DNA of 64,000 nucleotides from Gemmatimonas sp. UBA7669 (GCF_002483225.1 NZ_DLHL01000037.1:1-64000), one strand, 5' to 3'; positions 9,295-18,552 are shown, counted from the first letter of the stretch. Notes: a model not told the origin generated them from the sequence alone. Program-made: numbers and translations.

Positions 9295-9320
9295 TTTGTA
9301 ACAAAGAGTGGTACGTACCA
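9295..9320. promoter_or_regulatory. Two adjacent small palindromes upstream of an exported-protein gene
   Basis: TTTGT-A-ACAAA (9295-9305) is followed at once by the perfect 12-bp palindrome TGGTACGTACCA (9309-9320). They lie in an AT-richer spot 75-100 bp before the next start codon and 40 bp after the Rrf2 gene. This is a candidate regulator-binding region; nothing identifies the protein. Confidence 0.35.
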
Positions 9321-9393
9321 AACCCAACAGCTGCTCCGCAACGGCCATGCCGAAACCGCCTTTCCGCATCGCGATTCTGCAACCGCTATTCCC

Positions 9394-10086
9394 ATGCTGA
9401 CCAACTCGCCATGCAGGACGCCGTCGTGGCGGCACCACGTCATCAATGCGCTGGTGGCTCTGCCGTTCGCCCTGCTGCTGGCGTCCACCCCCGCCTGGGC
9501 ACGGCAACCCCTGCCGACCGCGCCCGTGCCCGCGCCGCTGCACGCGCTGCCACGCATGACCGAGCAGGTTTCGCTCACCATTCTCGGCAGCAACCGACTG
9601 GCCGGGGTACAGCGCGGACCGTCGGCGGTATCGGCCACGCTCGAAGCACTCTGCGCCGATACCCGAAGCCTGCCCCATCGCTTCGCGCTCGACGGCGACA
9701 CGGAGCTCTGGCTGTCATCCACGTCTGCCGGTCCCGTCATGCTGCGTGTGCGCTACGACAGCGTCCGCCAACTGGATCGGCTCGATGTCGTGCCGCATGA
9801 TCAGGACGCCTTCGACCGGCAGTTTGCCAGCGACCTCGGTGTCAGGCGCAGTTCACTGGCCACGGCGCGCAATCGCCGCACCGTGCTCGCGCTGCACGCT
9901 GGCAGCACGCCGCTTCGGGCAGTGGGCGCCACCGTGCAGGACGCATGGGTGGTCATTGCGGAGCGCGCCGAGGCACCGCCGCTGCTGGTGTACTACCGTT
10001 TTGACCACAGCGGTCGGGTGACGGAGACCCGTCAGCTGCGCGCTGCACCGATCACACAGATTGCGCTCCTACTGGACAATCCGTAG
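9394..10086 (+). CDS. Exported protein of unknown function
   Basis: I do not recognise a family. The ATG at 9394 gives a clear signal peptide (basic SWRHH, hydrophobic NALVALPFALLLASTPAWA, cleavage near residue 36). The mature part (about 195 aa) is mixed alpha/beta, without cysteine pairs or an obvious catalytic motif. Upstream in-frame codons back to 9286 run through the palindromes and were not used. Only nine bases separate its stop from the next start, so it is probably transcribed with the carboxypeptidase-regulatory-like protein that follows. Confidence 0.65.
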   Translation: MLTNSPCRTPSWRHHVINALVALPFALLLASTPAWARQPLPTAPVPAPLHALPRMTEQVSLTILGSNRLAGVQRGPSAVSATLEALCADTRSLPHRFALDGDTELWLSSTSAGPVMLRVRYDSVRQLDRLDVVPHDQDAFDRQFASDLGVRRSSLATARNRRTVLALHAGSTPLRAVGATVQDAWVVIAERAEAPPLLVYYRFDHSGRVTETRQLRAAPITQIALLLDNP

Positions 10087-10095
10087 TATGAGGAC

Positions 10096-11283
10096 ATGCC
10101 TTTCCGTGCTCTGGCCGTCATTGTCGCGCTGCTGATCGGCGCCCCAGGTCTTTCCACTCCCGACTGGCTGGCCGCTCACGGGCCTGTTGCAGAGGCGCAA
10201 GCGACGCGCGGCTCGCTGAGCGGTGTCGTGCGTTCGGGACCGGCGCGTGTCGGACTGCCGTACGTCGTGGTCAGCATCCCGAGCCTCGGCATCGAACGCT
10301 TCAGCGGCGCCAACGGCGTGTATCAGCTGCTCAATGTGCCGACGGGTGAGCACGAGTTGCTCGTACGGCGCATTGGCTTTGTGCCAAGGCGCTTCAGCAT
10401 ACGCATTGAGCCTGGTCAACGCACCACACTCGACATTGACCTCGAGCAGGTGCCGGTGCGTCTGGCCGGCATGACGGTCACGCCCGTGCAGCCGTGCAAA
10501 AGTCCGGGCGTGCCCGACTCGTTGCGCTCGCCGGAGGTGTGGCAACTCGTGGCGACGCTGCGCGAGAATGCGGCCGCGTATCGCGTGCTGGTCACCAACT
10601 ATCCGTTTGCCTACGTGCAGGCGCGCGCTTTCGGCGGCATCGGCGACACCATGGCCGTGCTGCAGACCATCGACTCCATCGCCGTTCCCGGTACCGCCGA
10701 GGTGTCATACCGGCCAGGCCGCATCGTGACCACGGTAACGGTGAACAGCCGGCGCGAAACCATCATGCGCATTCCCACCATTGTGGAGTTGGCAGACAAG
10801 CAGTTCCTCGCCAATCACTGCTTCAGCTATGGCGGCACGGAACAGGTGGGCGATGCCACCTGGTATCGGCTCGACATGCGGGCGGCCGACAAACTGCGCT
10901 CACCCGACGTGCACGGCGCCGTGTACCTCGACAGCGCCACCTCGCAGCTCCGTCGGCTTGATCTCGAACTCAGTCGACCCGACCGACTCCCTTCGCAGTT
11001 TCGCGGCGTGCTCACCGTGCGGGCCATCACGACGTTTGTGCAGATCGCGCCCGGACTCGGCATCATCGACGGACTCTGTGCCGTGAATTGGCTCAAGCCC
11101 CCGCGTGGTGGCGCCGTGCGCTCGGCCAACGTGGGCCATCCAATCGAGCTGCAGCAGTCGGTGGCCTATCAGTTCAAGGTGCCCCCGCCCGATGTCGCAC
11201 TGGTGGGGACGCGACCCACCCCGGGCTGGGCGCGTGGACAGGCGCTGAGCCGCCAGGGCCTCAGCTGCGCCGCCGAGCCATAG
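10096..11283 (+). CDS. Exported protein with carboxypeptidase-regulatory-like domain
   Basis: A 395-aa protein with a signal peptide (1-35, cleavage near AEAQA). An Ig-like carboxypeptidase-regulatory-like (CarboxypepD_reg/DUF4480) domain follows at about residues 36-115 (LSGVVRSGPARVGLPY, GVYQLLNVPTGEHEL, RIGF). The following 280 residues match nothing I recognise; they hold a few cysteines and beta-rich segments. In related bacteria this beta-sandwich caps TonB receptors or surface-attached proteins, but no plug or barrel is present here. A GAGG lies just before the ATG. It is probably co-transcribed with the preceding exported protein. Confidence 0.75.
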   Translation: MPFRALAVIVALLIGAPGLSTPDWLAAHGPVAEAQATRGSLSGVVRSGPARVGLPYVVVSIPSLGIERFSGANGVYQLLNVPTGEHELLVRRIGFVPRRFSIRIEPGQRTTLDIDLEQVPVRLAGMTVTPVQPCKSPGVPDSLRSPEVWQLVATLRENAAAYRVLVTNYPFAYVQARAFGGIGDTMAVLQTIDSIAVPGTAEVSYRPGRIVTTVTVNSRRETIMRIPTIVELADKQFLANHCFSYGGTEQVGDATWYRLDMRAADKLRSPDVHGAVYLDSATSQLRRLDLELSRPDRLPSQFRGVLTVRAITTFVQIAPGLGIIDGLCAVNWLKPPRGGAVRSANVGHPIELQQSVAYQFKVPPPDVALVGTRPTPGWARGQALSRQGLSCAAEP

Positions 11284-11355
11284 GCTCGCCACCTGGCGGG
11301 TGCACTGGCGGGTGCAGGCATTGCCCCGCGGCTCGGGACGCGGCAGACTCCCTGC

Positions 11356-11766
11356 ATGACGACACCTCCGCCTCCCCTGCCCGGCCGCATTGGCTGGGTT
11401 GACCTCACGGTGGCGGACGCGCCCACCGTGCGCGACTTCTACGCCGCCGTTGCCGGTTGGACACCCCAGGCCCTCTCCATGGGCGACTACGACGACTACG
11501 TCATGCTCGCTCCCGATGGAACGCCGCACGCCGGTGTCTGTCACGCCCGCGGTGGCAACGCAGGGCTCCCGGCGCAGTGGCTGGTGTACATCACCGTCAC
11601 CGATCTGACGCAGCGCCTGCATGAGGTCACCGCCCGCGGTGGGCAGGTGCTGTCCGGACCGCGCAATGCCGGCCCGTCCGGTCGCTTTGCCGTCATTCAG
11701 GATCCGGCCGGCGCTGTGTGCGCGCTGTTCGAGGCCGCGTCCGCTCCTTCAAGCTCCGACGCATGA
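11356..11766 (+). CDS. VOC superfamily (glyoxalase/bleomycin-resistance-like) protein
   Basis: A 136-aa protein with the two beta-alpha-beta-beta-beta modules of the vicinal-oxygen-chelate fold: RIGWVDLTVADAPTVRDFY at the start, and WLVYITVTDL and RFAVIQDPAGAVCALFE in the second half. Members bind metal and act as dioxygenases, isomerases or resistance proteins; the motifs do not show which. A signal peptide is absent. Its stop overlaps the start of the subtilase gene (ATGA), so the two are translationally coupled. Confidence 0.85.
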   Translation: MTTPPPPLPGRIGWVDLTVADAPTVRDFYAAVAGWTPQALSMGDYDDYVMLAPDGTPHAGVCHARGGNAGLPAQWLVYITVTDLTQRLHEVTARGGQVLSGPRNAGPSGRFAVIQDPAGAVCALFEAASAPSSSDA

Positions 11767-13421
11767 CCCGTTTGCCTGCTCTGCTTCGTTTGACGCCTGC
11801 GCTGCTTTTGCTCGTGGGCTGTGCGCGCGCCGGCGCGCCTACCAATCCGGCACCGCAGCCCGTGGTGCGCGAACCCATTGCCGTGACGCCGGCCCCGCCG
11901 CCCGCCACTGCCCTGCCCGACACGGCGCGCAGCGACTGGCACCGGCTGTCGCTTGAAACCGATGGGGTGCTGGGCGTGGGCTCCGAACGGGCACTGCGCG
12001 AACTCCTCGCCAATCGTCGCCCGCAGCGCGAGGTCATCGTGGCCGTCATCGACGGCGGTGTCGATACGGCGCACACGGCCCTCGCGCCGGTCATGTGGCG
12101 CAACGCCCGAGAAGTCGCCGGCAACAATCGCGACGACGACGGCAATGGCTACGTCGACGACGTGTTCGGCTGGAACTTCATGGCACAGCCTGATGGCAAG
12201 GCCGTGCATCACGAGACCTTCGAGCTCACACGGCTCTACGCGAGTTGCCGCAACCAGCCGGCCGGTCAGGGCATTGTGCGTCCGCCGGCACTGAGCTGCG
12301 ATTCCCTGCAACGTGCGTACAGCAGCAAGGCCGAAGAAATCACCGGCACGCTGCGGCAGATCGAAAACATCCAGCGCACGCTCACGCAGGTGGAGACGGC
12401 GTTGGCGGCGGCGGCCAACGGCGGCGGCCTCACACGTGCGAAGGTGGAAGCCTTCACGCCGGGCAATGCCACGCAGGAACAGGCCAAGCGCATGTGGCTG
12501 CAGCTCGACGCCGCCGGTCTGGGCGCCGAGTCACTGGCCGATGCCAGGAAGGCCTACGACGCACAGGCCAAGTATGGTCTCGACACCGCGTACTATCCGC
12601 GCGCGGCCGCCTCGGTCAATGGTACGCGCGATGTGACCGGTCCTGATGCCTCACATGGCACGCACGTGGCGGGCATCATTGGTGCGGTACGTGGCGCGAG
12701 TGGCGCCACGCCGCAGGCCGCCGTACAGGGCATCAGCCCCAACGTGCGCATCATGGGTCTGCGTGCGGTGCCCGATGGTGACGAGCGTGATGCCGACGTG
12801 GCGCGCGCCATTCGCTATGCCGTCGATCACGGCGCGCACATCATCAACATGAGCTTCGGCAAGGCGTACTCGCCGGGCAAGGCCGTGGTGGACAGCGCGG
12901 TGCGCTACGCCGCCGACAAGGGTGTGCTGCTCGTGCACGCCGCCGGTAACGATGGCGAAAACAACGATGTGGTGCCCAGCTATCCCACCAGCGTGCTCGA
13001 CAACGGCAGTCGTGTGGGCAACTGGCTGGAGGTGGGCGCGAGTTCGTGGAAGGGCGAAGACAAGCTGGTCACTGGCTTCTCCAACTACGGCCGCACCATG
13101 GTCGATCTCTTCGCTCCGGGCGAGGACATTCTGAGCACTGCTCCTGGCGGCGGCTACAAGCGCGAGAGTGGCACCAGCATGGCGGCGCCTGTGGTGTCGG
13201 GTGTGGCGGCGTTGCTGCTGTCATATTTTCCCACGCTCACGCCGGCCGACGCGCGCGAGATCATCGTGCAGTCAGTGCGCACCTTTCCCACGCTCAAGGT
13301 CATGCTGCCCAACGGCCCGTCGCAGGCGGTACCGTTTTCGGCACTGTCCCGCACCGGCGGTCTGGTGGACGCGTACAACGCCGTGAAGCTGGCGTTGCAG
13401 CGTGAGGCCATCCGGCCGTAA
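11763..13421 (+). CDS. Subtilisin-like (S8) serine peptidase lipoprotein
   Basis: A 552-aa secreted peptidase. The ATG at 11763 overlaps the upstream stop and gives a lipoprotein signal (LLLVGC, Cys20). The catalytic residues are Asp97 (AVIDGGVD), His298 (SHGTHVAGI) and Ser472 (SGTSMAAPVVSG), with the oxyanion Asn in HAAGNDGEN. The order and motifs are those of subtilases. About 200 residues separate the Asp and His motifs, far more than the few tens in subtilisin; this insert is largely helical and glutamine/alanine-rich. No obvious propeptide (I9) domain is present. Related proteins in Bacteroidota and Gemmatimonadota also carry inserts here. A starting point further upstream (11718) lies inside the VOC gene and was rejected. 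Confidence 0.92.
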   Translation: MTRLPALLRLTPALLLLVGCARAGAPTNPAPQPVVREPIAVTPAPPPATALPDTARSDWHRLSLETDGVLGVGSERALRELLANRRPQREVIVAVIDGGVDTAHTALAPVMWRNAREVAGNNRDDDGNGYVDDVFGWNFMAQPDGKAVHHETFELTRLYASCRNQPAGQGIVRPPALSCDSLQRAYSSKAEEITGTLRQIENIQRTLTQVETALAAAANGGGLTRAKVEAFTPGNATQEQAKRMWLQLDAAGLGAESLADARKAYDAQAKYGLDTAYYPRAAASVNGTRDVTGPDASHGTHVAGIIGAVRGASGATPQAAVQGISPNVRIMGLRAVPDGDERDADVARAIRYAVDHGAHIINMSFGKAYSPGKAVVDSAVRYAADKGVLLVHAAGNDGENNDVVPSYPTSVLDNGSRVGNWLEVGASSWKGEDKLVTGFSNYGRTMVDLFAPGEDILSTAPGGGYKRESGTSMAAPVVSGVAALLLSYFPTLTPADAREIIVQSVRTFPTLKVMLPNGPSQAVPFSALSRTGGLVDAYNAVKLALQREAIRP

Positions 13422-13498
13422 CCTCGGCGGCATCGACTGGTATCACGGTTCCTGCATCACGGCGTTTGCTGAATCACACACAACTCTTCCCCATCGTC

Positions 13499-14110
13499 AT
13501 GACTCGTTTCGCTCTTGCTTCTGCTGCGCTGCTGCTGGCCGTGGCCACGCCCCTCAGCGTATCGTCGCTCCACGCCCAGGCCGCCGGTGCACGCCGCGCT
13601 GCGCCCAGCACCCGCGCCTCGGCCACCGTTGAACTCACCTTCGCCGACACTGCCGCGCAGCGCGCCGCCGGCAAGCCCGCGCGCATTCATCTGGATTACG
13701 GCCAGCCGCATCTGCGCGGCCGCACCCTGCATCAGGGCGACCTCGTGCCCTTTGATCAGGTGTGGCGACTCGGGGCCAACGCCGCCACGCTGCTCACCAC
13801 GGATGTGGATCTGACCATGGGCGGCCAGGTTGTGCCCGCGGGCCGCTATGTCGTGCAGGCCCTGCCCACGCGCAGCGGCTGGACGCTCATACTGCAGAAG
13901 GAGACCAGTGGCGCGGCGCAGGTCATGCCCACGCGCTACGAGCAGAGCAAGGACGCGGCGCGCATTCCGCTCAAGGCCTCCACACTGAGCACGCCGGTGG
14001 AGAGTTTCACCATGGCCCTCGTGCCCTCCACCGCGCCGGGCGCGCAGACCGGTGTGCTGACCGTGCAGTGGGGCACCGTGCAGTTGCAGACGGACTGGGT
14101 GGTACGCTAA
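13499..14110 (+). CDS. Exported DUF2911 protein
   Basis: A 203-aa protein with a signal peptide (TRFALASAALLLAVATPL, cleavage near LHAQA) and a DUF2911 domain (about 40-200; HLDYGQPHLRGRTL, WRLGANAATLLTT, VPAGRYVVQALP). DUF2911 is a beta-rich periplasmic domain common in Bacteroidota and Gemmatimonadota with unknown function. The ATG at 13499 was preferred over one 33 bases upstream because it gives a compact signal peptide. The gene is followed by a dispersed palindromic element that folds as a terminator. Confidence 0.88.
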   Translation: MTRFALASAALLLAVATPLSVSSLHAQAAGARRAAPSTRASATVELTFADTAAQRAAGKPARIHLDYGQPHLRGRTLHQGDLVPFDQVWRLGANAATLLTTDVDLTMGGQVVPAGRYVVQALPTRSGWTLILQKETSGAAQVMPTRYEQSKDAARIPLKASTLSTPVESFTMALVPSTAPGAQTGVLTVQWGTVQLQTDWVVR

Positions 14111-14138
14111 CGGTCTTGCCCGTGGGTTGAACGGACCA

Positions 14139-14231
14139 CCACGGATTGCACGGACAACAAAGGAAACCACAGGATGACATCATGCTGCATGATCATCCTG
14201 TGGTTTCTTTGTTTGTCCGCGGCATCCGTGG
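14139..14231. repeat. Dispersed palindromic element, copy 1 (also folds as a terminator)
   Basis: A nearly perfect inverted repeat of about 38 bp per arm. The outer ends are CCACGGAT / ATCCGTGG and the inner stem is AAACCACAGGATGA (14164-14177) / TCATCCTGTGGTTT (14193-14206), followed on the plus strand by CTTTGTTTG. It lies between the DUF2911 and MFS genes. The same arms and stem sequence recur near 57.1 and 57.4 kb, and the ends recur at 15.5 and 38.2-38.7 kb. The T-rich tail suggests it ends transcription of the DUF2911 gene. Confidence 0.75.
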
Positions 14232-14255
14232 TAATCAATTCGACGGTGAGGATTC

Positions 14256-15488
14256 ATGACGCCTGACCACCAGACCGACAGAGCGACCGGGCTGCGAACG
14301 CTGCCGAAGGGTGTGTGGGTGCTGGGCTTCGTCAGCCTGCTCACCGACATCTCCTCGGAGATGGTGCACAGCCTCCTGCCCCTGTTTCTCGTGGGGGTGT
14401 TGGGCAGCAGCGCCACCCTGGTAGGCGTGCTCGAAGGTATGGCCGAAGGAACAGCGCTTGTTGTGCGCGTGTTCTCGGGAACGCTCAGCGACCGCTGGGG
14501 CCGGCGCAAAGCGCCTGCCGAGCTGGGCTATGGTCTGGGCGCACTGGCCAAGCCCGTGTTTGCGCTCGCGACATCCGCCTCGTTGGTGTTTGGCGCGCGC
14601 ATCATGGATCGCATTGGCAAGGGCATTCGCGGCGCGCCACGCGACGCCCTTGTGGCCGATCTTACCCCACCGCCGCAGCGTGGTGCCGCCTTTGGTCTCC
14701 GGCAATCGCTCGACACGGTGGGCGCGCTGCTTGGCCCGGGAGTGGCCGTGCTGCTGATGTGGCTCTGGCACGACGACATTCGCCTTGTGTTTCGTGTGGC
14801 CGTCATCCCCGCCGTACTGGCCGTACTACTGCTGATTCTTGGTGTGAGGGAAACGGCCGCACCAGTCGCCAAGCAGACAGCGACGCCTGCGCGGCGCTGG
14901 CGTGCCCTGCCCGACTTGCCACCCGCGTACTGGTGGGTGGTTGGCATTGGCGCCCTGTTCATGTTGGCGCGCTTCAGTGAGGCGTTTCTGGTGCTGCGCG
15001 CCGAGCAGAGCGGCCTGCCCGTTCGCTATGCACCGCTGGCCATGGTGGTCATGAACGTCGTCTACGCGGCCTCGGCCTACCCCTTTGGCGCACTGTCGGA
15101 TCGATGGAGTCACCGGCGTTTGCTGGCCCTTGGTCTCGTGATGCTGCTGCTAGCCGACCTGGCGCTGGCCACGGCGGCCCGCGGTGTGCCCGTGGTGTTT
15201 CTGGGCCTCGCGCTCTGGGGCATGCATCTGGGCATCACGCAGGGCCTGCTGTCGGTGATGATCGCACGTAGCGCGCCGGCGCATCTGCGTGGTACGGCCT
15301 TTGGCGTGTTCGGTCTCGTGAGCGGTGTAGCCGTGCTGCTCGCCAGCATGGTGGCGGGCGTGTTGTGGGACCGTTTCGGTGCAGCCACCACGTTTCTTGG
15401 TGGTGCGGCGATGGCGGTCCTTGCGCTTGCGGTGCTCTTGTTCGCCCCAGCCGGTGTGTTTGTCGATACGAATGCCAACCGCAACTGA
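14256..15488 (+). CDS. Major facilitator superfamily transporter
   Basis: A 410-aa inner-membrane transporter with about 12 hydrophobic helices. The MFS motif A is seen after helix 2 (GTLSDRWGRRK) and repeated in the second half (GALSDRWSHRR). The substrate cannot be told from sequence. GGTGAGGA lies four bases before the ATG, a good ribosome-binding site. The gene stands alone: a palindromic element lies on each side, and the TGA stop is itself part of the element's end sequence (CTGATTATCACGGA). Confidence 0.92.
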   Translation: MTPDHQTDRATGLRTLPKGVWVLGFVSLLTDISSEMVHSLLPLFLVGVLGSSATLVGVLEGMAEGTALVVRVFSGTLSDRWGRRKAPAELGYGLGALAKPVFALATSASLVFGARIMDRIGKGIRGAPRDALVADLTPPPQRGAAFGLRQSLDTVGALLGPGVAVLLMWLWHDDIRLVFRVAVIPAVLAVLLLILGVRETAAPVAKQTATPARRWRALPDLPPAYWWVVGIGALFMLARFSEAFLVLRAEQSGLPVRYAPLAMVVMNVVYAASAYPFGALSDRWSHRRLLALGLVMLLLADLALATAARGVPVVFLGLALWGMHLGITQGLLSVMIARSAPAHLRGTAFGVFGLVSGVAVLLASMVAGVLWDRFGAATTFLGGAAMAVLALAVLLFAPAGVFVDTNANRN

Positions 15489-15594
15489 TTATCACGGACT
15501 ACCACGAATCGAAGCGGAAACGCCAGGATTCTTTGCTGTTCATCCACGCTGTTTCCGCCGCATCCGTATCATCCGTGGCAAGGCCGTTGAACGA
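15486..15594. repeat. Dispersed palindromic element, copy 2
   Basis: The left end TGATTATCACGGACTACCACG starts at the MFS stop codon. Inner arms GCGGAAAC (15514-15521) and GTTTCCGC (15551-15558) pair perfectly, and the right arm runs CATCCGTATCATCCGTGG. The right side continues GCAAGGCCGTTGA, resembling CAAGGCAGTTGA in the two long elements at 38.4 and 57.3 kb. It lies between convergent genes (MFS and diguanylate cyclase). The remaining bases to 15629 show nothing else. Confidence 0.7.
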
Positions 15595-15629
15595 ACGTGG
15601 CGGTCACGTGATCTTCGTGCTTGTCGCAG

Positions 15630-18074
15630 TCAAGCCGCGATCTGCACGCGCCGCGTTGACTTGACCGAATACAAGGCCTGATCGGCCAGGCGCAGTAGGG
15701 TATCGAGGTCCGCTGGCTCGGACGCGTCGAAGCCGGCAAACCCAAGGCTCAGCCCCACATCCACGGGCAGCCCAGCGCGTCGCACTGCGTCAGCGAGCGC
15801 CTCCTGCAGCTTGCGCACGATGTCGGGCGCACTGCACTCATCGGTGTCTGGCAACAGGGCCGTGAACTCGTCACCACCAAGACGGGCAATGACATCCGTG
15901 GCGCGCAGATGCGTTTGCATCACGTCGGCAATCAACTTCAGCACTTGATCACCGGTTTCGTGACCGTGCTGATCGTTGACCTGTTTGAACCGGTCGGCGT
16001 CACCGTACAACAAGACCGCCCTGCCTCCACGCTGCTGTTGTCGCTTCAGCTCAGCCGTCGCCACCTGGAAGAACCCGCGACGATTGTACAACTGCGTCAG
16101 TTCGTCGCGAATGGCCTGCGTGCGGAGTTGCGCTTCCGCGCGCTTGCGATCCGACACGTCGCGCAACATGCAGATCAAGCCACCGGTTGGCAGCATCGTA
16201 ATGGACAGGTCAACAGGCACAAGATCCCCAGCCATGCGCTGCACTTCTGATTCACCGGTCCACGCGCCGAGTCGCATGACCTGCGGAAGCACTTCGCGCT
16301 GCAGCCGCCTCGCCTCGCCATCTGCGAAACAGCGCGTCCAGCTCTCGTGCATCAGCGTTCCCGGACGCAGGTGCAAGAGGCGCGCGAGCGCGTGGTTGAC
16401 GAACTCGAACGCGCCACCCGCGTTGATGATGCCGATGCCATCGTTGGTCACAGCCAGAGCGGCGGCCATTTGCTGGCGCTCGCGCTCGGTTTCCTTTCTG
16501 GCGGTGACATCACGCTGGACAGAAACCCATGCGGAGATCCGGCCATGGTCGTCGCGAAGTGGTGTCGTGTGTACTTCCATCCAGAACGGCGTACCGTCCT
16601 TGCGGTAGTTCAGCACCTCCGTGTCAATCGACTCGCCCATGCGCACTGCGGCGCGCATGCGCTCGACCGTTTCGGCCGCCGTATGCGGGCCATGCAACAG
16701 CTCACCGGGTCGGCGCCCGCGCACCTCGTCCAGCGTGTAGCCCGTGGTGCGAGTCCAGGCACCGTTCACCCAGGTCAAGCAAAGCGCTGCGTCCGACATG
16801 GCGATGGCCTGATCGGTCTGCTCCACGGCGACGGACAGAGAGCGGAGCTGTTGTTCCTTCGTCCGCTCGGCCGTGATGTCCACAAATGTCAGAACAGCCA
16901 GACGAGGAGACGCGGTCGCGCCCGGTGAATCGTCGATGTTGTCCACCAGACGGGCATTCAGACGAAGCCAGCGTGCCGGCGCATCGCCACGCTGCACCTG
17001 ATACTCGGCGCCATTGATGGAGCCACGCGAGAGCACGTGAGCGAGTGGCGACTGATCCGCCTGCAACAGGGCGCCGTGCGAATCGCGAATGGCGAACAGG
17101 GGGCGATCAGGCCGACGCGCGTGCATGTCGGCGTCGCTCACACCCAGCAACTGCAGGGCACTGGCGTTCCACGAAAGAATGCGCCCGTCGGCTTGAACGA
17201 GCACCATGCCCTCGGCCATCGACTCCAGGACCGAACGATGGTGTGCCTCACGCTCTGTTGCCGACTGCTGCAGTTCCTCCATGAGTTGGCGATGTTGCTC
17301 CATGACCAGTTGCTGCTGGAGCAGCTCATGATTCTGCGCTGCCAGCTCGGTGGCGCTGTCCTCGAGTTCGCGAGATTTTGCCTCGAGGCTCGCATTGGAG
17401 GCCGAAAGCAGTTCGGCCATACCGGCCAGCCGCTGCGCCACTGGTCGCAACACCACCAGGGTCAACAGCACCAGTACGCCGCCGATGAGAAGGAACACCA
17501 CAGTCTGACCGGTCTGCAGACGTTTGGTGCGAACCGCCGCCCACGCCAGTTCGGACTTGTTCACAGCGTCGACGAGCGCGGAAACCGAGTCATTGAGTGC
17601 GACCAATGAGCGGATTTCGGCTTCCGTGAGCGGGCCACGTTCACCAGAGCGGCGGGCGGCCACCAGCGCATTGGTTCGCGTCACGACCTCGCGGATCTGC
17701 GCGCTGACTCTGGCCTGACCGACACCACTGGCTTCCGATGCCTGCGCCTGTTTGGCCGTCGCTCGACCGAGCTGTGAAATAGCCGAGTCCAGCTGCTGGC
17801 GGGCCGCTTCGCGGGCAATCCGCCACGGCTCACGTTCGGGCGCAGAGGGCGCCTGCATCAGGGCAATGCTGTTGCTGACCACCAAGGTGGCCAACATGCG
17901 CTGTTGCGTCACGAGCACCGTACGTTGCGGAATACTCGCGATCTCGGTGGTCGCACGCCGCACCCACACCCATTCCGTGGCGCCAAGGACCACGAGGGCC
18001 ACCAGACTCAGGGTGACAAGGCGCGCGAGGCGCTTATACGAGCCGGATTGCGCTCCGGCAGCACGAGTGGGCAC
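15630..18074 (-). CDS. Membrane PAS-GGDEF diguanylate cyclase
   Basis: An 814-aa sensor that should make cyclic di-GMP. Transmembrane helix 1 is at about residues 20-38, followed by a periplasmic helical sensor region of about 150 residues, helix 2 at about 188-208 (VVFLLIGGVLVLLTLVVL), a coiled coil, and three PAS domains (about 280-390, 410-530, 540-650; the second ends with the PAC-type SVQRDVTARK). The C-terminal GGDEF domain has the intact active site RLGGDEF (733-737) and a product-inhibition I-site R724xxD727 exactly five residues upstream. No EAL domain is present. The start codon is GTG. It is convergent with the MFS gene. Confidence 0.93.
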   Translation of the reverse strand: MPTRAAGAQSGSYKRLARLVTLSLVALVVLGATEWVWVRRATTEIASIPQRTVLVTQQRMLATLVVSNSIALMQAPSAPEREPWRIAREAARQQLDSAISQLGRATAKQAQASEASGVGQARVSAQIREVVTRTNALVAARRSGERGPLTEAEIRSLVALNDSVSALVDAVNKSELAWAAVRTKRLQTGQTVVFLLIGGVLVLLTLVVLRPVAQRLAGMAELLSASNASLEAKSRELEDSATELAAQNHELLQQQLVMEQHRQLMEELQQSATEREAHHRSVLESMAEGMVLVQADGRILSWNASALQLLGVSDADMHARRPDRPLFAIRDSHGALLQADQSPLAHVLSRGSINGAEYQVQRGDAPARWLRLNARLVDNIDDSPGATASPRLAVLTFVDITAERTKEQQLRSLSVAVEQTDQAIAMSDAALCLTWVNGAWTRTTGYTLDEVRGRRPGELLHGPHTAAETVERMRAAVRMGESIDTEVLNYRKDGTPFWMEVHTTPLRDDHGRISAWVSVQRDVTARKETERERQQMAAALAVTNDGIGIINAGGAFEFVNHALARLLHLRPGTLMHESWTRCFADGEARRLQREVLPQVMRLGAWTGESEVQRMAGDLVPVDLSITMLPTGGLICMLRDVSDRKRAEAQLRTQAIRDELTQLYNRRGFFQVATAELKRQQQRGGRAVLLYGDADRFKQVNDQHGHETGDQVLKLIADVMQTHLRATDVIARLGGDEFTALLPDTDECSAPDIVRKLQEALADAVRRAGLPVDVGLSLGFAGFDASEPADLDTLLRLADQALYSVKSTRRVQIAA

Positions 18075-18225
18075 GGCGTCGTGGGTTTACAGGGGCGACG
18101 ACGTAGCCGGAACCGCGGCCGGAACATGCAGGTGACGTCGCTGCCTTTGAGTATCGGGCGCCATCGCAAGCACCGGCCTCAGTAATTCCGGGTGCCCAAT
18201 TCCTGAACACTATTGCAATGTCCGC

Positions 18226-18261
18226 ACAAGAAACGGCACCGGAGCCAAGGCGCCGATGCCG
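18226..18261 (-). terminator. Intrinsic terminator after the tandem Met tRNAs
   Basis: On the minus strand the arms CGGCATCGG and CCGGTGCCG (plus 18253-18261 and 18234-18242) form a 9-bp stem with one G-U pair, followed by TTTCTTGT. It lies 57 bases downstream of the second tRNA and is the first plausible stop for the tRNA transcript. Confidence 0.65.
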
Positions 18262-18318
18262 TCAGAGAAACCTGCTGCCACCACCTCGAAACGCGAGGGC
18301 GGCGACAGTGAACCACAA

Positions 18319-18392
18319 TAGCTGGGGGGAGACTCGAACTCCCGACCTCACGATTATGAGTCGTGCGCTCTAACCGGCTGAGCTACCCAGCC
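18319..18392 (-). tRNA. tRNA with CAU anticodon: elongator Met (or Ile2)
   Basis: A 74-nt cloverleaf. Acceptor GGCTGGG/CCCAGCT (G1-U72), D arm GCTC/GAGC, anticodon stem CACGA/TCGTG with loop CTCATAA, T arm GGGAG-TTCGAGT-CTCCC, discriminator A. The anticodon CAU is read by elongator tRNA-Met, or by tRNA-Ile when modified to lysidine; sequence alone does not separate these. No CCA is encoded. It follows the initiator tRNA on the same strand, 75 bases away. Confidence 0.88.
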
Positions 18393-18467
18393 CCTGTGCA
18401 CCCACTGGAGCAACAGTGGGTCCGGGACAGCAAACGGCCGGCCCTTGCGGACCGGCCGAGTGCACTA

Positions 18468-18541
<74 letters not shown>

Positions 18542-18552
18542 GCAGTCTTGGG

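Noticed and set aside
18075..18318. Cyclic di-GMP riboswitch in the leader of the diguanylate cyclase
   Set aside because: No conserved riboswitch core could be found by eye; the hairpin there is better explained as the tRNA terminator.
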